From: Filimonas sp.
Lineage (GTDB): Bacteria; Bacteroidota; Bacteroidia; Chitinophagales; Chitinophagaceae
DNA length: 64,000 bases
Direction: 5' to 3'
Assembly: GCA_017306865.1 (NCBI GenBank)
Contig: JAFKHH010000021.1
Location: 1-64,000, forward strand
Shown here: piece by piece, positions 33,210 through 43,201 of the stretch
Position numbering within the stretch: the stretch's first letter is position 1
Layout: each line of letters begins with the position of its first letter
The notes under the pieces: model-generated
The model's input: only the letters and a program-made list of their open reading frames with translations
Database searches by the model: none
What the model was told of the DNA's origin: nothing
Position numbers and translations under genes: made by a program

Positions 33210-35630
33210 ATGGCGGGCTCATCAAATAACACTTCTATTCTAAACAATTCCGAGGTTGTAAAATTCACACCAAAGGAATTAATGATTAAGTATTTGGCTT
33301 ATCTCCCTTATTTCGTTGTATCCCTGGCTATATGCCTGGGGCTTGGGGTTGCTTATACGCGTTATGTTACACCTGTATACAAAGCGTCTACTAAAGTGTT
33401 TATAAAAAATGCGGATGATAATACAACTAGCAGGAGTGGTAATAACGACATTATTGACAACGCATTATTTGGTGGCAAGCAGGTAAATATTGATAATGAG
33501 ATTGTACTAATTCAATCTAAGAATTTGCTGCAACGTGTTGTAGAGAAATATCAATTCAATATTCAATATTATAACGAAGGAAATATAAAGAAGAGTGAAC
33601 TGTACACGGAAGCTCCTTTATTGTTTATGCCTATCTATATCCCAGATTCAACAGCTATGCTACAATTTTATGTAAAAGATGTAGATAGAACCAGTGGTTT
33701 ATTGGAATTGGATAAAGGGAAGCAGATAGGAGGAATACACTCATTGCGCTTTCAATGGGGGAAAGAAATTTCATTAGGCGGCTACAAATTTATATTGCTT
33801 AGTAAGCCGGGAATATTGAATAAACAAATATTTCCCTTGTATGTATCCTGGTCTCCTGTAAAGAAAACGGTTGGTCAAATACAGGCGAGCCTTCAGGTTT
33901 CACCCTTTGGGCCTAAGGCGACGGTTATACAATTAGATATGAAAGCGGCAAATGGCAAAAGAGCTGCTGATATATTAGATGCAGTGGTTAGCGAGTATAA
34001 GCTGATGAATATTGAAGATAAAAACAAGGTGTCTGAAAATACTATAAAATTTATAACACAACGATTAGAGTCCGTTACCGATGAATTATCCGGAGTAGAA
34101 AATAGCCTGCAAGGTTTTAGAGGAGAACATAAAATTATTGATCCTGCAACTCAGTCCGTACAGTTTTTACAGAATGCAAATGACATAGATAAACAAATAA
34201 CTGCTATCCAGGTAAAGCAAAAAGTTGCCGGGATGCTGTATGATTACTTATCTAAAAATAGCGACAAACTTATTCCTTCTAATCTTGGAGTGGAAGATAT
34301 TACGCTTACTGCACTGATTGCAAAATACAATGAACTGCAGTTGCAAAGAGAAAGACAGACACCTTATCTGACTAAGGAAAGCCTTGTTCTAAGCGATCTT
34401 AATAATCAGCAACAGGAAATTCGAAATAATTTACTTGAGAACTTAAGGAATGTGAGTAAAAACCTGGAAGTACAAAGTAATAACCTGCGTGAAAAAAATG
34501 GCGAATATCAATCTGTGATTAACAGCATACCGAAGAACGAAAGAGCTTTACAGGAAATTAAACGTCAGCAGAACGTTAAAGAAGGATTATATCTCTACTT
34601 GTTACAGAAAAGGGAGGAGATGGCAATTACATCATCCTCTATGATTTCCAATTATAAACAATTAGAACCTGCAGAAGCGTCTGGAACACCTATTGAGCCA
34701 AACGTAAAAAATATTCGTTTATTTTCTATTATACTTGGATTATTGCTCCCTCTTTCCTTGATCTATGTTGTAGATCTGTTTAATGATAAAGTAAGAAGCC
34801 GTGATGACATCACTAAGAGGACTCAAACTCCATTTATAGGTGAAATAGGGCATGTAGATAAAACGCATGCGCTTGTTGTTGCTGATAAGAGCAGAAGTGT
34901 GATTGCGGAGCAATTCAGAATCTTGCGTACGAATCTATCCTTTCTAATTAAGGATAATAAGACAATGTTAATCACCTCTAGTATTAGCGGTGAAGGCAAA
35001 TCTTTTATAAGTCTGAATCTAGCGGCCGTATTAGCTATCTCAGGAAAAAAAGTTGCTCTGCTGGAATTTGACCTTCGTAAGCCCCGTATTATGGAGAGTA
35101 TCGGCGTGGTAAAGAAAACTGTAGGGATTACAAATTTTTTGGTAGGACAAACCACCGATGCTACTCAGTTGTACACAGAGTTAGCAGGATATCCAAGCCT
35201 GCATGTTTTTGGATCTGGCCCAATACCTCCAAATCCCGCTGAATTAATACTTGGAGATAAGTTGCGTGTGTTTTTTGACTGGTTACATGCAAACTATGAC
35301 TACATTATAATCGATTCAGCTCCTGTAGGGCTCGTGGGAGATAGTTTCACCCTGGCAGCATATAGCGACGCAGCTCTTTATATTGTTCGTCAACGATATA
35401 CACTAAAAAAGCAAATAGATTTTGTAAACGATATCTACACTTCTGGCCGTTTTAAAAATATGGGATTGGTGGTTAACGATGTGAAACTAGGTGGCCGTTA
35501 CGGCTATTACGGATATGGACAGGCGTATGGATACGGAGGCTCTTACGGTTATGGATATGGCGGCGGAGACAATTATTTCGATACCCCTAAAGAGCATTGG
35601 TTGCGTAAGATTATTAAGAAGAAAAAATAG
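33210..35630 (+). CDS. Polysaccharide copolymerase/tyrosine autokinase (Wzc-like)
   Basis: The 806-residue inner-membrane protein has an N-terminal Wzz domain with a first helix (about 32-50), a long periplasmic coiled-coil/GNVR region and a second helix (about 505-525). The cytoplasmic BY-kinase domain has Walker A SGEGKS (about 592-597), A' LEFDLRKPR and Walker B YIIIDSAP (about 698-705). The tail at about 763-790 holds ten Tyr in Gly/Tyr repeats for autophosphorylation. It controls chain length and export with the Wza-like protein. The matching PHP-type phosphatase is at 55831-56565, the other end of the locus. Confidence 0.95.
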   Translation: MAGSSNNTSILNNSEVVKFTPKELMIKYLAYLPYFVVSLAICLGLGVAYTRYVTPVYKASTKVFIKNADDNTTSRSGNNDIIDNALFGGKQVNIDNEIVLIQSKNLLQRVVEKYQFNIQYYNEGNIKKSELYTEAPLLFMPIYIPDSTAMLQFYVKDVDRTSGLLELDKGKQIGGIHSLRFQWGKEISLGGYKFILLSKPGILNKQIFPLYVSWSPVKKTVGQIQASLQVSPFGPKATVIQLDMKAANGKRAADILDAVVSEYKLMNIEDKNKVSENTIKFITQRLESVTDELSGVENSLQGFRGEHKIIDPATQSVQFLQNANDIDKQITAIQVKQKVAGMLYDYLSKNSDKLIPSNLGVEDITLTALIAKYNELQLQRERQTPYLTKESLVLSDLNNQQQEIRNNLLENLRNVSKNLEVQSNNLREKNGEYQSVINSIPKNERALQEIKRQQNVKEGLYLYLLQKREEMAITSSSMISNYKQLEPAEASGTPIEPNVKNIRLFSIILGLLLPLSLIYVVDLFNDKVRSRDDITKRTQTPFIGEIGHVDKTHALVVADKSRSVIAEQFRILRTNLSFLIKDNKTMLITSSISGEGKSFISLNLAAVLAISGKKVALLEFDLRKPRIMESIGVVKKTVGITNFLVGQTTDATQLYTELAGYPSLHVFGSGPIPPNPAELILGDKLRVFFDWLHANYDYIIIDSAPVGLVGDSFTLAAYSDAALYIVRQRYTLKKQIDFVNDIYTSGRFKNMGLVVNDVKLGGRYGYYGYGQAYGYGGSYGYGYGGGDNYFDTPKEHWLRKIIKKKK

Positions 35631-35715
35631 GCGTCGACTTTTTGCAGTATTGATTAAAGTAGATAGCGAGTGAAAGCAATCAGCAATTTGTGAACGCAGG
35701 ATATATATACTAAGT

Positions 35716-36993
35716 ATGTTTAAAAAATTATTGAAAATAATTATTCCATTTTTTTCTTTTCAGATTCTTATACAAGCTATTGATGCATTTTCAGGAATAC
35801 TCTTAGTAAGGAATTTATTAAAAACCGAATATGCCTATTTTGGTATTATAAGTTCTCTTGCTTCTTCTGCATTAAGTACTACTATTTCAGGTATGGATAG
35901 TTATTTAATTTCTAAAGGGATTGAGCTTAAAGAATATAAAACAAGCTTTAGCAAATTATTTAATGAGCTAATTTATTTTCTTCGAAATAAGCGAAAATTA
36001 GTCTTATTAGTATGTGTGCCTATAGGTCTCTGGATGATGCTTAAAAATGGAGTGACACCGGAGAGAGCTGCACTCTTTATAATATTATTGATAATTGATA
36101 ATTTTTTCAGGGTTAGAATTCAGTTATATCAGGGAGTATTTAATATACACCAAAAATTCAATTTTATCCAGGTTGTAAATTTAGCGGGGAGTAGTTTTAG
36201 GTTATTATTTGTTCTTACTGCTACCCGATTTTTAACTGGCGAGATAGCTTATGCCAGTATGGTGCTTTCTTTTTTAGTTCAATTAATAATATTGAATCAC
36301 TACTCTAAAAAGTATATTCAAAGCGAAACTGTCACTAAAGAGAAGCATAAAGATTTTAATAAACTATACTATAGCTTGCTTCCTGTTTACGTTCATACCG
36401 CATTCGATGGTCAAATTGTAATTTTGATACTTACTTTCTTTGGAAATACTACACTTTTGGCGGATGTAAATGCAGCGGGGAAATTAAGCCTGATTGTTGT
36501 CGCTGTTAATGCATTTATTAGCAATTATATTACAGTGAAATTTGCAGCTATAAAAACCAAAGAAGATTTCATAAAGAAATTATTCTTTACATCTTCTATT
36601 TTTATAGGATTTTATATAGTTAGCGTTTTTGCTATCATGTTAGTTCCTCACTGGTTTATTTGGCTTATAGGAAGCAAGTACACAAATCTGGAGCCTTACT
36701 TGTATTTAGTGGTAATTAATATCTGCGTAGGTAATTTTTCAGGACTGCTGCTTGCTATCAATTTTTCGAAGACATGGATTAGAAAAAATTGGCTTTCTAT
36801 TCCTTTAACAATTCTCTTTCAAATTGTAGGCTTAAGCTTCTTCCCTCCAAAAGATTTTCAACATGTTTGGTACTATGCAACGTTTTGCGCACTTCCGACT
36901 TTAGCCATAAATGTTTTATTCTGTTACAAAGGTTTCCTAACGTTGGGGCGGCAAAATAATGCAGGACCAGAACTTGCGATAATTAGTAAATGA
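35716..36993 (+). CDS. Polysaccharide flippase (Wzx-like)
   Basis: The 425-residue polytopic protein has roughly 12 hydrophobic segments. Its N-terminus FKKLLKIIIPFFSFQILIQ and the following ISGMDSYLI region fit the oligosaccharide flippase family. It would flip the lipid-linked repeat unit of locus 2. The gene is noticeably AT-rich compared with the kinase upstream. Its last four bases (ATGA) overlap the next gene. A second flippase gene is present in locus 1 at 11582. Confidence 0.82.
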   Translation: MFKKLLKIIIPFFSFQILIQAIDAFSGILLVRNLLKTEYAYFGIISSLASSALSTTISGMDSYLISKGIELKEYKTSFSKLFNELIYFLRNKRKLVLLVCVPIGLWMMLKNGVTPERAALFIILLIIDNFFRVRIQLYQGVFNIHQKFNFIQVVNLAGSSFRLLFVLTATRFLTGEIAYASMVLSFLVQLIILNHYSKKYIQSETVTKEKHKDFNKLYYSLLPVYVHTAFDGQIVILILTFFGNTTLLADVNAAGKLSLIVVAVNAFISNYITVKFAAIKTKEDFIKKLFFTSSIFIGFYIVSVFAIMLVPHWFIWLIGSKYTNLEPYLYLVVINICVGNFSGLLLAINFSKTWIRKNWLSIPLTILFQIVGLSFFPPKDFQHVWYYATFCALPTLAINVLFCYKGFLTLGRQNNAGPELAIISK

Positions 36994-37529
36994 ATTATTT
37001 AAATAAGATCCGGCAAAAAATTTTTTTTGCGTCTTTGCGAAGAAAAGGAGCACAGATAACAAACAATCTGCAAGCTCCGTATAATTTCTTCAATGGTTAT
37101 GCCAAGGGCTTGTATATTAAAGATTATGCATGGATAGAAGAATATTGTAAAATAGGCATCAGCAAAAATGAAAAGCAGGAAACCTGTTTAAAGATTGGAG
37201 ATAGATTTTACATTAATAGGTTCTCAATTATCGACTGCCATTATAAGATTACTATTGGAGATCGTGTTCAAATCGGACCACATTGCTATATATGCGACTT
37301 TGATCATGACTTGAAAGTCGATTTGACGCAGCCTTTTCATCGCATGGATGATTCTTTTGCAGAAGTTACTATTGGGGATAATGTTTGGATTGGAGCCGGC
37401 GTGATTATTCTGAAAGGAGTTACTATTGGAGAAAATGCTGTTATTGGAGCTGGGTGTGTAGTTACTAAAGATGTTCCGGCTAATACAGTTGCTGTTGGAA
37501 ATCCTCAGAAAATAATTAAAACAATATAG
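36990..37529 (+). CDS. Hexapeptide-repeat acyltransferase (WbbJ-like)
   Basis: The 179-residue left-handed beta-helix protein has repeats ITIGDRVQIGPHCYI, VTIGDNVWIGAGVII and VTIGENAVIGAGCVV, an active-site-type CDFDHD His, and the ending AVGNPQKIIKTI. It probably acetylates a sugar of the repeat unit. Its start overlaps the flippase stop at ATGA, and its TAG shares the G of the next gene's GTG start, so the three are tightly coupled. Confidence 0.88.
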   Translation: MNYLNKIRQKIFFASLRRKGAQITNNLQAPYNFFNGYAKGLYIKDYAWIEEYCKIGISKNEKQETCLKIGDRFYINRFSIIDCHYKITIGDRVQIGPHCYICDFDHDLKVDLTQPFHRMDDSFAEVTIGDNVWIGAGVIILKGVTIGENAVIGAGCVVTKDVPANTVAVGNPQKIIKTI

Positions 37530-38590
37530 TGCAACAAAGACTGGTTAGTTTAGATGGATTAAGGACACTTTCGATCTTAATAGTCCTGTTTGCTCATCTC
37601 TCTATAACAAAAAACTTTCCAGCCAGCAATGTACCGGTTGAATCTATTTTGACTGGTGATATGGGCGTAAATATTTTCTTCGTTATCAGTGGTTTTTTGA
37701 TTACGCTGCTTTTATTAAAAGAAGAAAATACGAAAGGAGAAATAAATATTAAGCATTTCTATATTAGAAGAATATTCAGAATACTACCGGTTTATTATTT
37801 TTTTTTAGCGACTTGTTTTTTGTGCCTGAATTTTAAAATTGTCCCTGATATTTTGATTGATTCTTTTATTCCTCCTTTGACATTTACTACAGGGACACTT
37901 CCTATTAAAACAGGCTGGACTTTAGGGCATACCTGGTCTCTTTCTATAGAAGAACAATTTTATCTGATTTGGCCTGCGTTACTAATATGTATAAAGAAAA
38001 AAAGAAACAGAAATATTCTTTTAATATTTATTATTTCAATTACACCAGTAGCTAGAATATTGTATTACTACCATTTTCGGGATTTGTCGTATATGTTTAT
38101 ACTTAGAGGTGATTGCCTGATGATGGGATGCCTGCTTGCTATAAATAAGGATATGATACAGTTGTTTTATCAAAAGATAAAAGCAAAATATTTAGTTGGC
38201 ATTTCTATTTTCAGCATTTCATTGTTGTTAAACTATCTCTCGAGTTCGGGAAGTATGGGCAGTGTCACTATACCGCTAACTTTCTTTTTGCATGGGATAC
38301 TGGGTGTTTATCTTATTGTTGCCAACACGCTAACAATCTCTAATAAAAATTTATTTTCCAGGTTCTTAAACCTGAAGCCTGTAGTCTATTTAGGAAAACT
38401 CTCTTATAGTTTATATATATGGCAGCAATTTTTTCTTCAAAACAGAACTACTGCCATCTCTGGGGTTAAGTTGTTCCCTATAAACATTGTATTAGTATTT
38501 ATCGTTGGGTATTTGTCATACCGGCTAATAGAAACGCCTGTTTTAAAACTAAAGGATAGAATTGCCAGGCCAGCTGTATCTGTAGCATAA
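37529..38590 (+). CDS. Membrane O-acyltransferase (acyltransferase family 3, OafA-like)
   Basis: The 353-residue protein starts with GTG overlapping the preceding stop by one base. About ten hydrophobic helices follow the family N-terminus LVSLDGLRTLSILIVLFAH, and GHTWSLSIEEQFYLIWP is the second hallmark. It transfers acyl (often acetyl) groups to sugars at the inner membrane. It is one of two such proteins in the locus (the other at 44136). Confidence 0.9.
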   Translation: MQQRLVSLDGLRTLSILIVLFAHLSITKNFPASNVPVESILTGDMGVNIFFVISGFLITLLLLKEENTKGEINIKHFYIRRIFRILPVYYFFLATCFLCLNFKIVPDILIDSFIPPLTFTTGTLPIKTGWTLGHTWSLSIEEQFYLIWPALLICIKKKRNRNILLIFIISITPVARILYYYHFRDLSYMFILRGDCLMMGCLLAINKDMIQLFYQKIKAKYLVGISIFSISLLLNYLSSSGSMGSVTIPLTFFLHGILGVYLIVANTLTISNKNLFSRFLNLKPVVYLGKLSYSLYIWQQFFLQNRTTAISGVKLFPINIVLVFIVGYLSYRLIETPVLKLKDRIARPAVSVA

Positions 38591-38636
38591 TTACCTATTA
38601 GCAGATACAACTATTTTATTTTTTGAAAATATAAGA

Positions 38637-39532
38637 ATGATTATAACACAGTTATTGGGTGGCATGGGCAATCAAATGTTTCAATATGCAATAGCGAAAC
38701 ATTTGGCAATTTTGAATAATACAACTTTAAAAGTAGATACAAGCATTCTTTTAGATTGGTCCAAGGGTAGGCATGCTGTCAACCGGTCTTATGACTTAGA
38801 TATATTTAAATTGCAAGTAGAAACTGCTTCCCGGCAGGAGATAGCAAGATACAATAGCCAATTAATGTCAATGCCGGAAAAGTTGTATTTAAAATTCAGA
38901 ATAGGATATTTAAATCTCAAGTAACTAAAGAACAGTTCTTTCACTACAACCAGGATATATTGAACTTGCGTTCTAAAGTTATTTATTTAGCAGGAACGTG
39001 GCAGTCGTATAAGTATTTTGAAAAAATTGAAGATATAATAAGGACAGATTTTACATTCCGGGACAAACTTACTGGTGAGGTTGAAGGAATAGTGGATCAA
39101 ATGAATAAACAGATCTCCGTTTGCTTGCATGTGCGCCGGACAGACTATATAAATGTAAAAGCATCATCAGATATTATGGCAACTGTCAGTTTAGATTATT
39201 ATAAACAGGCAGTTGAATATATTCAGAAAGAGATCAATGAATTTAAAGTATTTGTCTTTTCAGACGATCTTGAGTGGTGCAAGCAAAATCTGCAATTTAT
39301 ACAACAGCCAATAGTTTTTGTTAAATATAAAGGCCAGGGGAAAGTTTATGGACAAGATTTGCAGTTAATGACTCAGTGTGACCATTATATTATTCCTAAT
39401 TCTACTTTCGGATGGTGGGGCGCATGGCTTAACCCAAATGCACAAAAAATTGTCATTGTACCTGAAAAATGGTTAAACGATCCGGCAACTAATACAGGAG
39501 ATCTTATTCCCGATTCATGGATACGACTATAA
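38637..39532 (+). pseudogene. Alpha-1,2-fucosyltransferase (GT11) split by a -1 frame change
   Basis: Frame one (38637-38924, 95 residues) has the GT11 N-terminus IITQLLGGMGNQMFQYAIAK. The second frame (ATG-initiated part 38960-39532, 190 residues) has the GDP-fucose motif HVRRTDY and the ending NSTFGWWGAWLNP. The -1 frame is open before 38960 and reads SQVTKEQFFHYNQDILNLR, so the two parts are one gene. The frames join at 38909-38915, T TTA AAT, a canonical -1 slippery heptamer. A ribosome slipping there gives a full-length enzyme of about 298 residues. A one-base deletion or sequencing error is the plain alternative. GDP-fucose synthesis genes are not in the window. Confidence 0.85.
38909..38941 (+). 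promoter_or_regulatory. Candidate -1 ribosomal frameshift signal
   Basis: The heptamer TTTAAAT (38909-38915), read T TTA AAT in the first frame, fits X XXY YYZ. After slippage the next codon TCT opens the second frame exactly. A weak hairpin AAAGAA-CAG-TTCTTT (38927-38941) begins 11 bases downstream. The zero-frame stop TAA is at 38922-38924. Spacing and hairpin strength are not ideal. Confidence 0.45.
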
Positions 39533-40446
39533 TCTTGTTGCCAGTCTCAGCTATTATTCCTACAAAAGACCGATCAACAGTTCTTGCGGACACATTAATA
39601 TCCTTATCTAAACAAGAATATCAGCCACAGGAAATAATAGTGATAGATGCATCAACTGACAGGAAAACAGAATTAGTTTGTGTTGCCGAAATCCCCAATT
39701 TAAAATCTATTGTTGTTTATGAGAAAGCAACATATGTTGGGGCTGCGAAGCAACGTAATCAAGGCTTACAAAATGCAAAGCATGCATTTGTTTTTTTTAT
39801 GGATGATGATATATTGTTTGAAGAATATTGTATTGAAAAGTTATGGAAAGGCATTTATAACAAAAGTAACGTAGGTGGGGTCAATGCATTTATAACTAAT
39901 CAGCATTCTCAACAACCTGGTAAAATAACGTCTCTGATTTACAATATAATCGGCGGAAGAAAATACAAAGGGCAATGGGGAGGTAAATGTTTTGGACCAG
40001 CTATTAATGTATTACCTACAAAACAAGATGCCGTTATAGATTATTTGCCTGTAGAATGGTTAAATTCAACTTGTACAATCTATCGGAAAGAATCCTTGCC
40101 CAATCCTGTATTTGACCAACATTTTACCGGCTATTCATTTATGGAAGATGTAGCCCTCTCATTGCAGGTTGGAAAACGGTATAGGCTAATAACATCTTGC
40201 AAAAGCGCGATTTTTCATGATAGTCAGCCTTCAGATGAAAAAAAGGATAAACGAAAAATGGCGGAAATGGAGCTGGTGAATCGATATTATGTTATGTCAA
40301 AAATAATGGGGCAGAAAGGCCCAAGAAGCGTTTTTCAACTTATTATTCAACAACTTTTTTCCGGAGTAAGTACCAGTAATATTCTAAATAAACAATATCT
40401 ATTGGGGAAATATAGTGGATTGAGAAGAATTATAAAAGAGCGATAA
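39517..40446 (+). CDS. Glycosyltransferase family 2
   Basis: The 309-residue GT-A protein has PVSAIIPTKDRSTVLADTL, then EIIVIDASTD and the DxD site FFMDDDILF (about 93-101). Its first bases overlap the fucosyltransferase end by 16, in a different frame. It probably adds a sugar to the lipid-linked repeat unit; specificity is unknown. The C-terminal region is basic and may be membrane-associated. Confidence 0.87.
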   Translation: MDTTIILLPVSAIIPTKDRSTVLADTLISLSKQEYQPQEIIVIDASTDRKTELVCVAEIPNLKSIVVYEKATYVGAAKQRNQGLQNAKHAFVFFMDDDILFEEYCIEKLWKGIYNKSNVGGVNAFITNQHSQQPGKITSLIYNIIGGRKYKGQWGGKCFGPAINVLPTKQDAVIDYLPVEWLNSTCTIYRKESLPNPVFDQHFTGYSFMEDVALSLQVGKRYRLITSCKSAIFHDSQPSDEKKDKRKMAEMELVNRYYVMSKIMGQKGPRSVFQLIIQQLFSGVSTSNILNKQYLLGKYSGLRRIIKER

Positions 40447-40471
40447 AAAATCAGCTAATAAATCCTGTACG

Positions 40472-41035
40472 GTGATCTATAGATATACAATAGAAGATAT
40501 TCTTTTTAAAAAAAGAAATGGTTTACTTAGCCGTTTTCGAGTATTGTTATTCAAATTTCTAGGGATGCAATTGGGTAGCAGGAATCGATTTGAAAAAGGA
40601 AGAGTAAGAAGATGTACGCAAATAGCGATTGGCAGTAATAATGCGTTTACAAAGGGATACATGCTTTGGCCTGAAGATGCTGCATATGATGGAATTAGAA
40701 TTCAAATAGGCGAAAAGAATTATTTTAATAAAAACGTAATGATAGATGCGTGTGGTAAGATAGAGATTGGCAATTACAATATGTTCGGCCCCGATGTTTA
40801 CATTACTGATGCTAATCATTCCTTTGGCAAAGAAGTTTCGCCTTCCATGGCATCAATGCAAGTGGGACAAACAAAGATTGGGAATCATTGCTGGATAGGA
40901 GCAAAGGCCATTATACTGAAAGATGTGGTACTCGGTGATTATTGTGTAGTGGCCGCCGGAGCAGTTGTTACCAAAAGTTTTCCATCCGGAAGTCTTGTTG
41001 GAGGTGTGCCAGCCAAATTATTAAAAACTTTGTAA
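40472..41035 (+). CDS. Hexapeptide-repeat acyltransferase
   Basis: The 187-residue protein starts with GTG; the next Met (MQLGS) would cut off a conserved N-terminal segment. Hexapeptide repeats IEIGNYNMFGPDVYI, TKIGNHCWIGAKAII and VVLGDYCVVAAGAVV form the beta-helix, and ITDANHSF holds the likely catalytic His. The ending SLVGGVPAKLLKTL is typical of sugar O-acetyltransferases. It lies between two GT2 genes. Confidence 0.86.
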   Translation: MIYRYTIEDILFKKRNGLLSRFRVLLFKFLGMQLGSRNRFEKGRVRRCTQIAIGSNNAFTKGYMLWPEDAAYDGIRIQIGEKNYFNKNVMIDACGKIEIGNYNMFGPDVYITDANHSFGKEVSPSMASMQVGQTKIGNHCWIGAKAIILKDVVLGDYCVVAAGAVVTKSFPSGSLVGGVPAKLLKTL

Positions 41036-41060
41036 TAATATTTTTAAAAAGCCATTCCGA

Positions 41061-41936
41061 TTGTCTTTTCAATTGCCTATAACAGTAGTTATTCCTACTT
41101 ATAAACGAACAAACAGTCTTGTTAAAACGCTGAAAAATATATATGAGTGTAATCCATTGCCGGCAGAAGTTATTATTCATATTGATAACGGCGATGATGT
41201 TACAGAGCGAACAATAAAGACTACGTTTAGCTCGGTGAAAATAGTAAAAAGTAATATTACGCAAGGGCCAGGAGGCGGGAGAAATAAAGCTATTACAGAA
41301 GCTTCAAATGATTTGATAGCAAGCTTTGATGATGATTCATATCCGGCTCACATAGACTACTTTGAACGATTGTATAAAGTGTTTAATTTGTTTCCTGACG
41401 CCGCAGTTATTGAGAGTCGAATCTTTCATCAAAACGAACATAAGCCTGAAAGCGAGTACCAGTTTTGGCGGTGTTATTTATTTACAGGTTGTGGCGTTGC
41501 GTATAGGAAAAAGAAATTCTTAACGATCGGAGGGTATGTTCCTACGGCTGTAGCTTATGGCTTAGAGGAGGTGGATTTTTCGATGAGGGCATTTGCTTAC
41601 GAAGAAAAGTTTGTCAGGACTTCCTGGTTAACAGTGTTTCATGATACACAATTGGTACATCACCAAAGCGCCGAAATTAATAGTGGTTATATAACTAATT
41701 TGGGAGTATTGGTTTATCTAAGATACCCCCAGGTAATGTGGTTTTATGGAGGGTTGCAGGTATTAAACAGGGTTGCATGGGCAATAGCACATAAGCGATT
41801 TCGGGGATTATTGCCAGGGTTGATGCAAATTCCTTCTAAAAGTAAAAGTTTAAAAAAATATAAACGAGTATTACCCGCAAAAACAATTAAGCGATTTTTG
41901 AAAGTAAGGGCTTCTCAAGAGTTACATTACTTATAA
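41061..41936 (+). CDS. Glycosyltransferase family 2
   Basis: The 291-residue protein starts from TTG, as no ATG precedes the conserved ITVVIPTYKRTNSLVKTL. It has the GT-A acidic motif ASFDDDSYP (about 89-97) and a middle region EEVDFSMRAFAYEEKF carrying the ED-like catalytic pair. It functions in repeat-unit assembly. A 31-base gap leads to the next transferase. Confidence 0.85.
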   Translation: MSFQLPITVVIPTYKRTNSLVKTLKNIYECNPLPAEVIIHIDNGDDVTERTIKTTFSSVKIVKSNITQGPGGGRNKAITEASNDLIASFDDDSYPAHIDYFERLYKVFNLFPDAAVIESRIFHQNEHKPESEYQFWRCYLFTGCGVAYRKKKFLTIGGYVPTAVAYGLEEVDFSMRAFAYEEKFVRTSWLTVFHDTQLVHHQSAEINSGYITNLGVLVYLRYPQVMWFYGGLQVLNRVAWAIAHKRFRGLLPGLMQIPSKSKSLKKYKRVLPAKTIKRFLKVRASQELHYL

Positions 41937-41967
41937 AATTTTGTAGTGAATAAGTATATATAAGTTA

Positions 41968-43185
41968 ATGAAAGTTCTTTTAGTCCATCCGGGAACGCAA
42001 CATTCCAGGCAACTTGCTCTGGAGCTCTATAAAAGAGGGATTTTGTATCAATATTGGACAGGTTTTGCCTTAGCGGAAAGTAATGTGTTTGCCGTATGTC
42101 TGAAAAAAATATCCGCGAGGATGTATAAAAGAATAAGCAACAGAGTTATACCTGAGCTTCCCTCACGAAAAATAAAGACACTTCCGCTTTTAGAATTTAA
42201 AGCAATAAGAGCATTAAAAGAGAGCCAATCAAATAAGGAATTAATCTTATTTACCCGAAATGAAGCTTTTCAAAAGCAGATACCTGATAATATTATCCAG
42301 AATGCTGATGTCATTATTGGATTTGACACATCCAGTTGGATATTGGCAGAACGGTGTAAGAAGTTTGGGAAAAAATTTATACTCGATATAAGTATTGCAC
42401 ATCCTGCTTCAAAAGAAAGAGCCTATGAACAAATACTTAAGCTATATCCGGATTGGTTTTTTACACTGAATAGAAAAACAGGGAAACTAATTCAGATTGA
42501 AGAACAGGAAATGAAACTGGCTGATAAAATAGTAGTTGCCAGTTCGTTTACACAAAAGACTTTAACTGAGAATGGGGTAAGTAACCGGAAAATAGTTATG
42601 AATCCTTACGGAGTTGATGCAAGTGATTTTCATCCTGTTTATAATAAGCAAAAGGGTAGGACACGGTTTGTGTTTGTTGGTCAGGTTGACGCGAGAAAGG
42701 GAGTTCCATTGTTATTAGATGCATGGATGAATATTAACAGGAGTGAAGCATTATTAACTCTAATTGGCCCAATTAGCGATAGTACAGCAGATTTTATCAA
42801 AGCTCATTATTCTGATGTTGAAATATTGGGGAAGGTTTCTTTTGAGGAACTGAAACGGATATTGCCGGAGTACGATGTATTTGTTTTTGTGAGTTATTTT
42901 GAAGGATTCGGGTTGGTTATCCTGGAAGCAATGGCTTGTGGGTTACCCGTGCTGACTTCTGTAAATACTTGTGGACCCGATGTGCTGGATAATGGGAAGA
43001 GCGGGTTTATTATAGGGTTGGACAATGCACAAGAATTAGAAGAGAAAATGAGATATATGATTGACCATACTGATGAGAAAGAACTTATGGGAAAATCAGC
43101 CAGGTCGAAAAGTGAGCTCTTCACATGGGATAGTTATGGTGACAGATGGGAGAAAATTATTTATGAAGTAGCAAACGACAAATAA
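41968..43185 (+). CDS. Glycosyltransferase family 4 (GT-B)
   Basis: The 405-residue GT-B protein has an N-terminal acceptor domain from KVLLVHPGTQHSRQLAL. The donor domain has RFVFVGQVDARKGVPLLLDA and the E-x7-E motif in YFEGFGLVILEAMACGLP. It transfers a sugar from a nucleotide donor to the lipid-linked intermediate, with specificity unknown. Composition is AT-rich like its neighbours. Confidence 0.88.
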   Translation: MKVLLVHPGTQHSRQLALELYKRGILYQYWTGFALAESNVFAVCLKKISARMYKRISNRVIPELPSRKIKTLPLLEFKAIRALKESQSNKELILFTRNEAFQKQIPDNIIQNADVIIGFDTSSWILAERCKKFGKKFILDISIAHPASKERAYEQILKLYPDWFFTLNRKTGKLIQIEEQEMKLADKIVVASSFTQKTLTENGVSNRKIVMNPYGVDASDFHPVYNKQKGRTRFVFVGQVDARKGVPLLLDAWMNINRSEALLTLIGPISDSTADFIKAHYSDVEILGKVSFEELKRILPEYDVFVFVSYFEGFGLVILEAMACGLPVLTSVNTCGPDVLDNGKSGFIIGLDNAQELEEKMRYMIDHTDEKELMGKSARSKSELFTWDSYGDRWEKIIYEVANDK

Positions 43186-43201
43186 GATTAGTTTAATAAT
43201 T

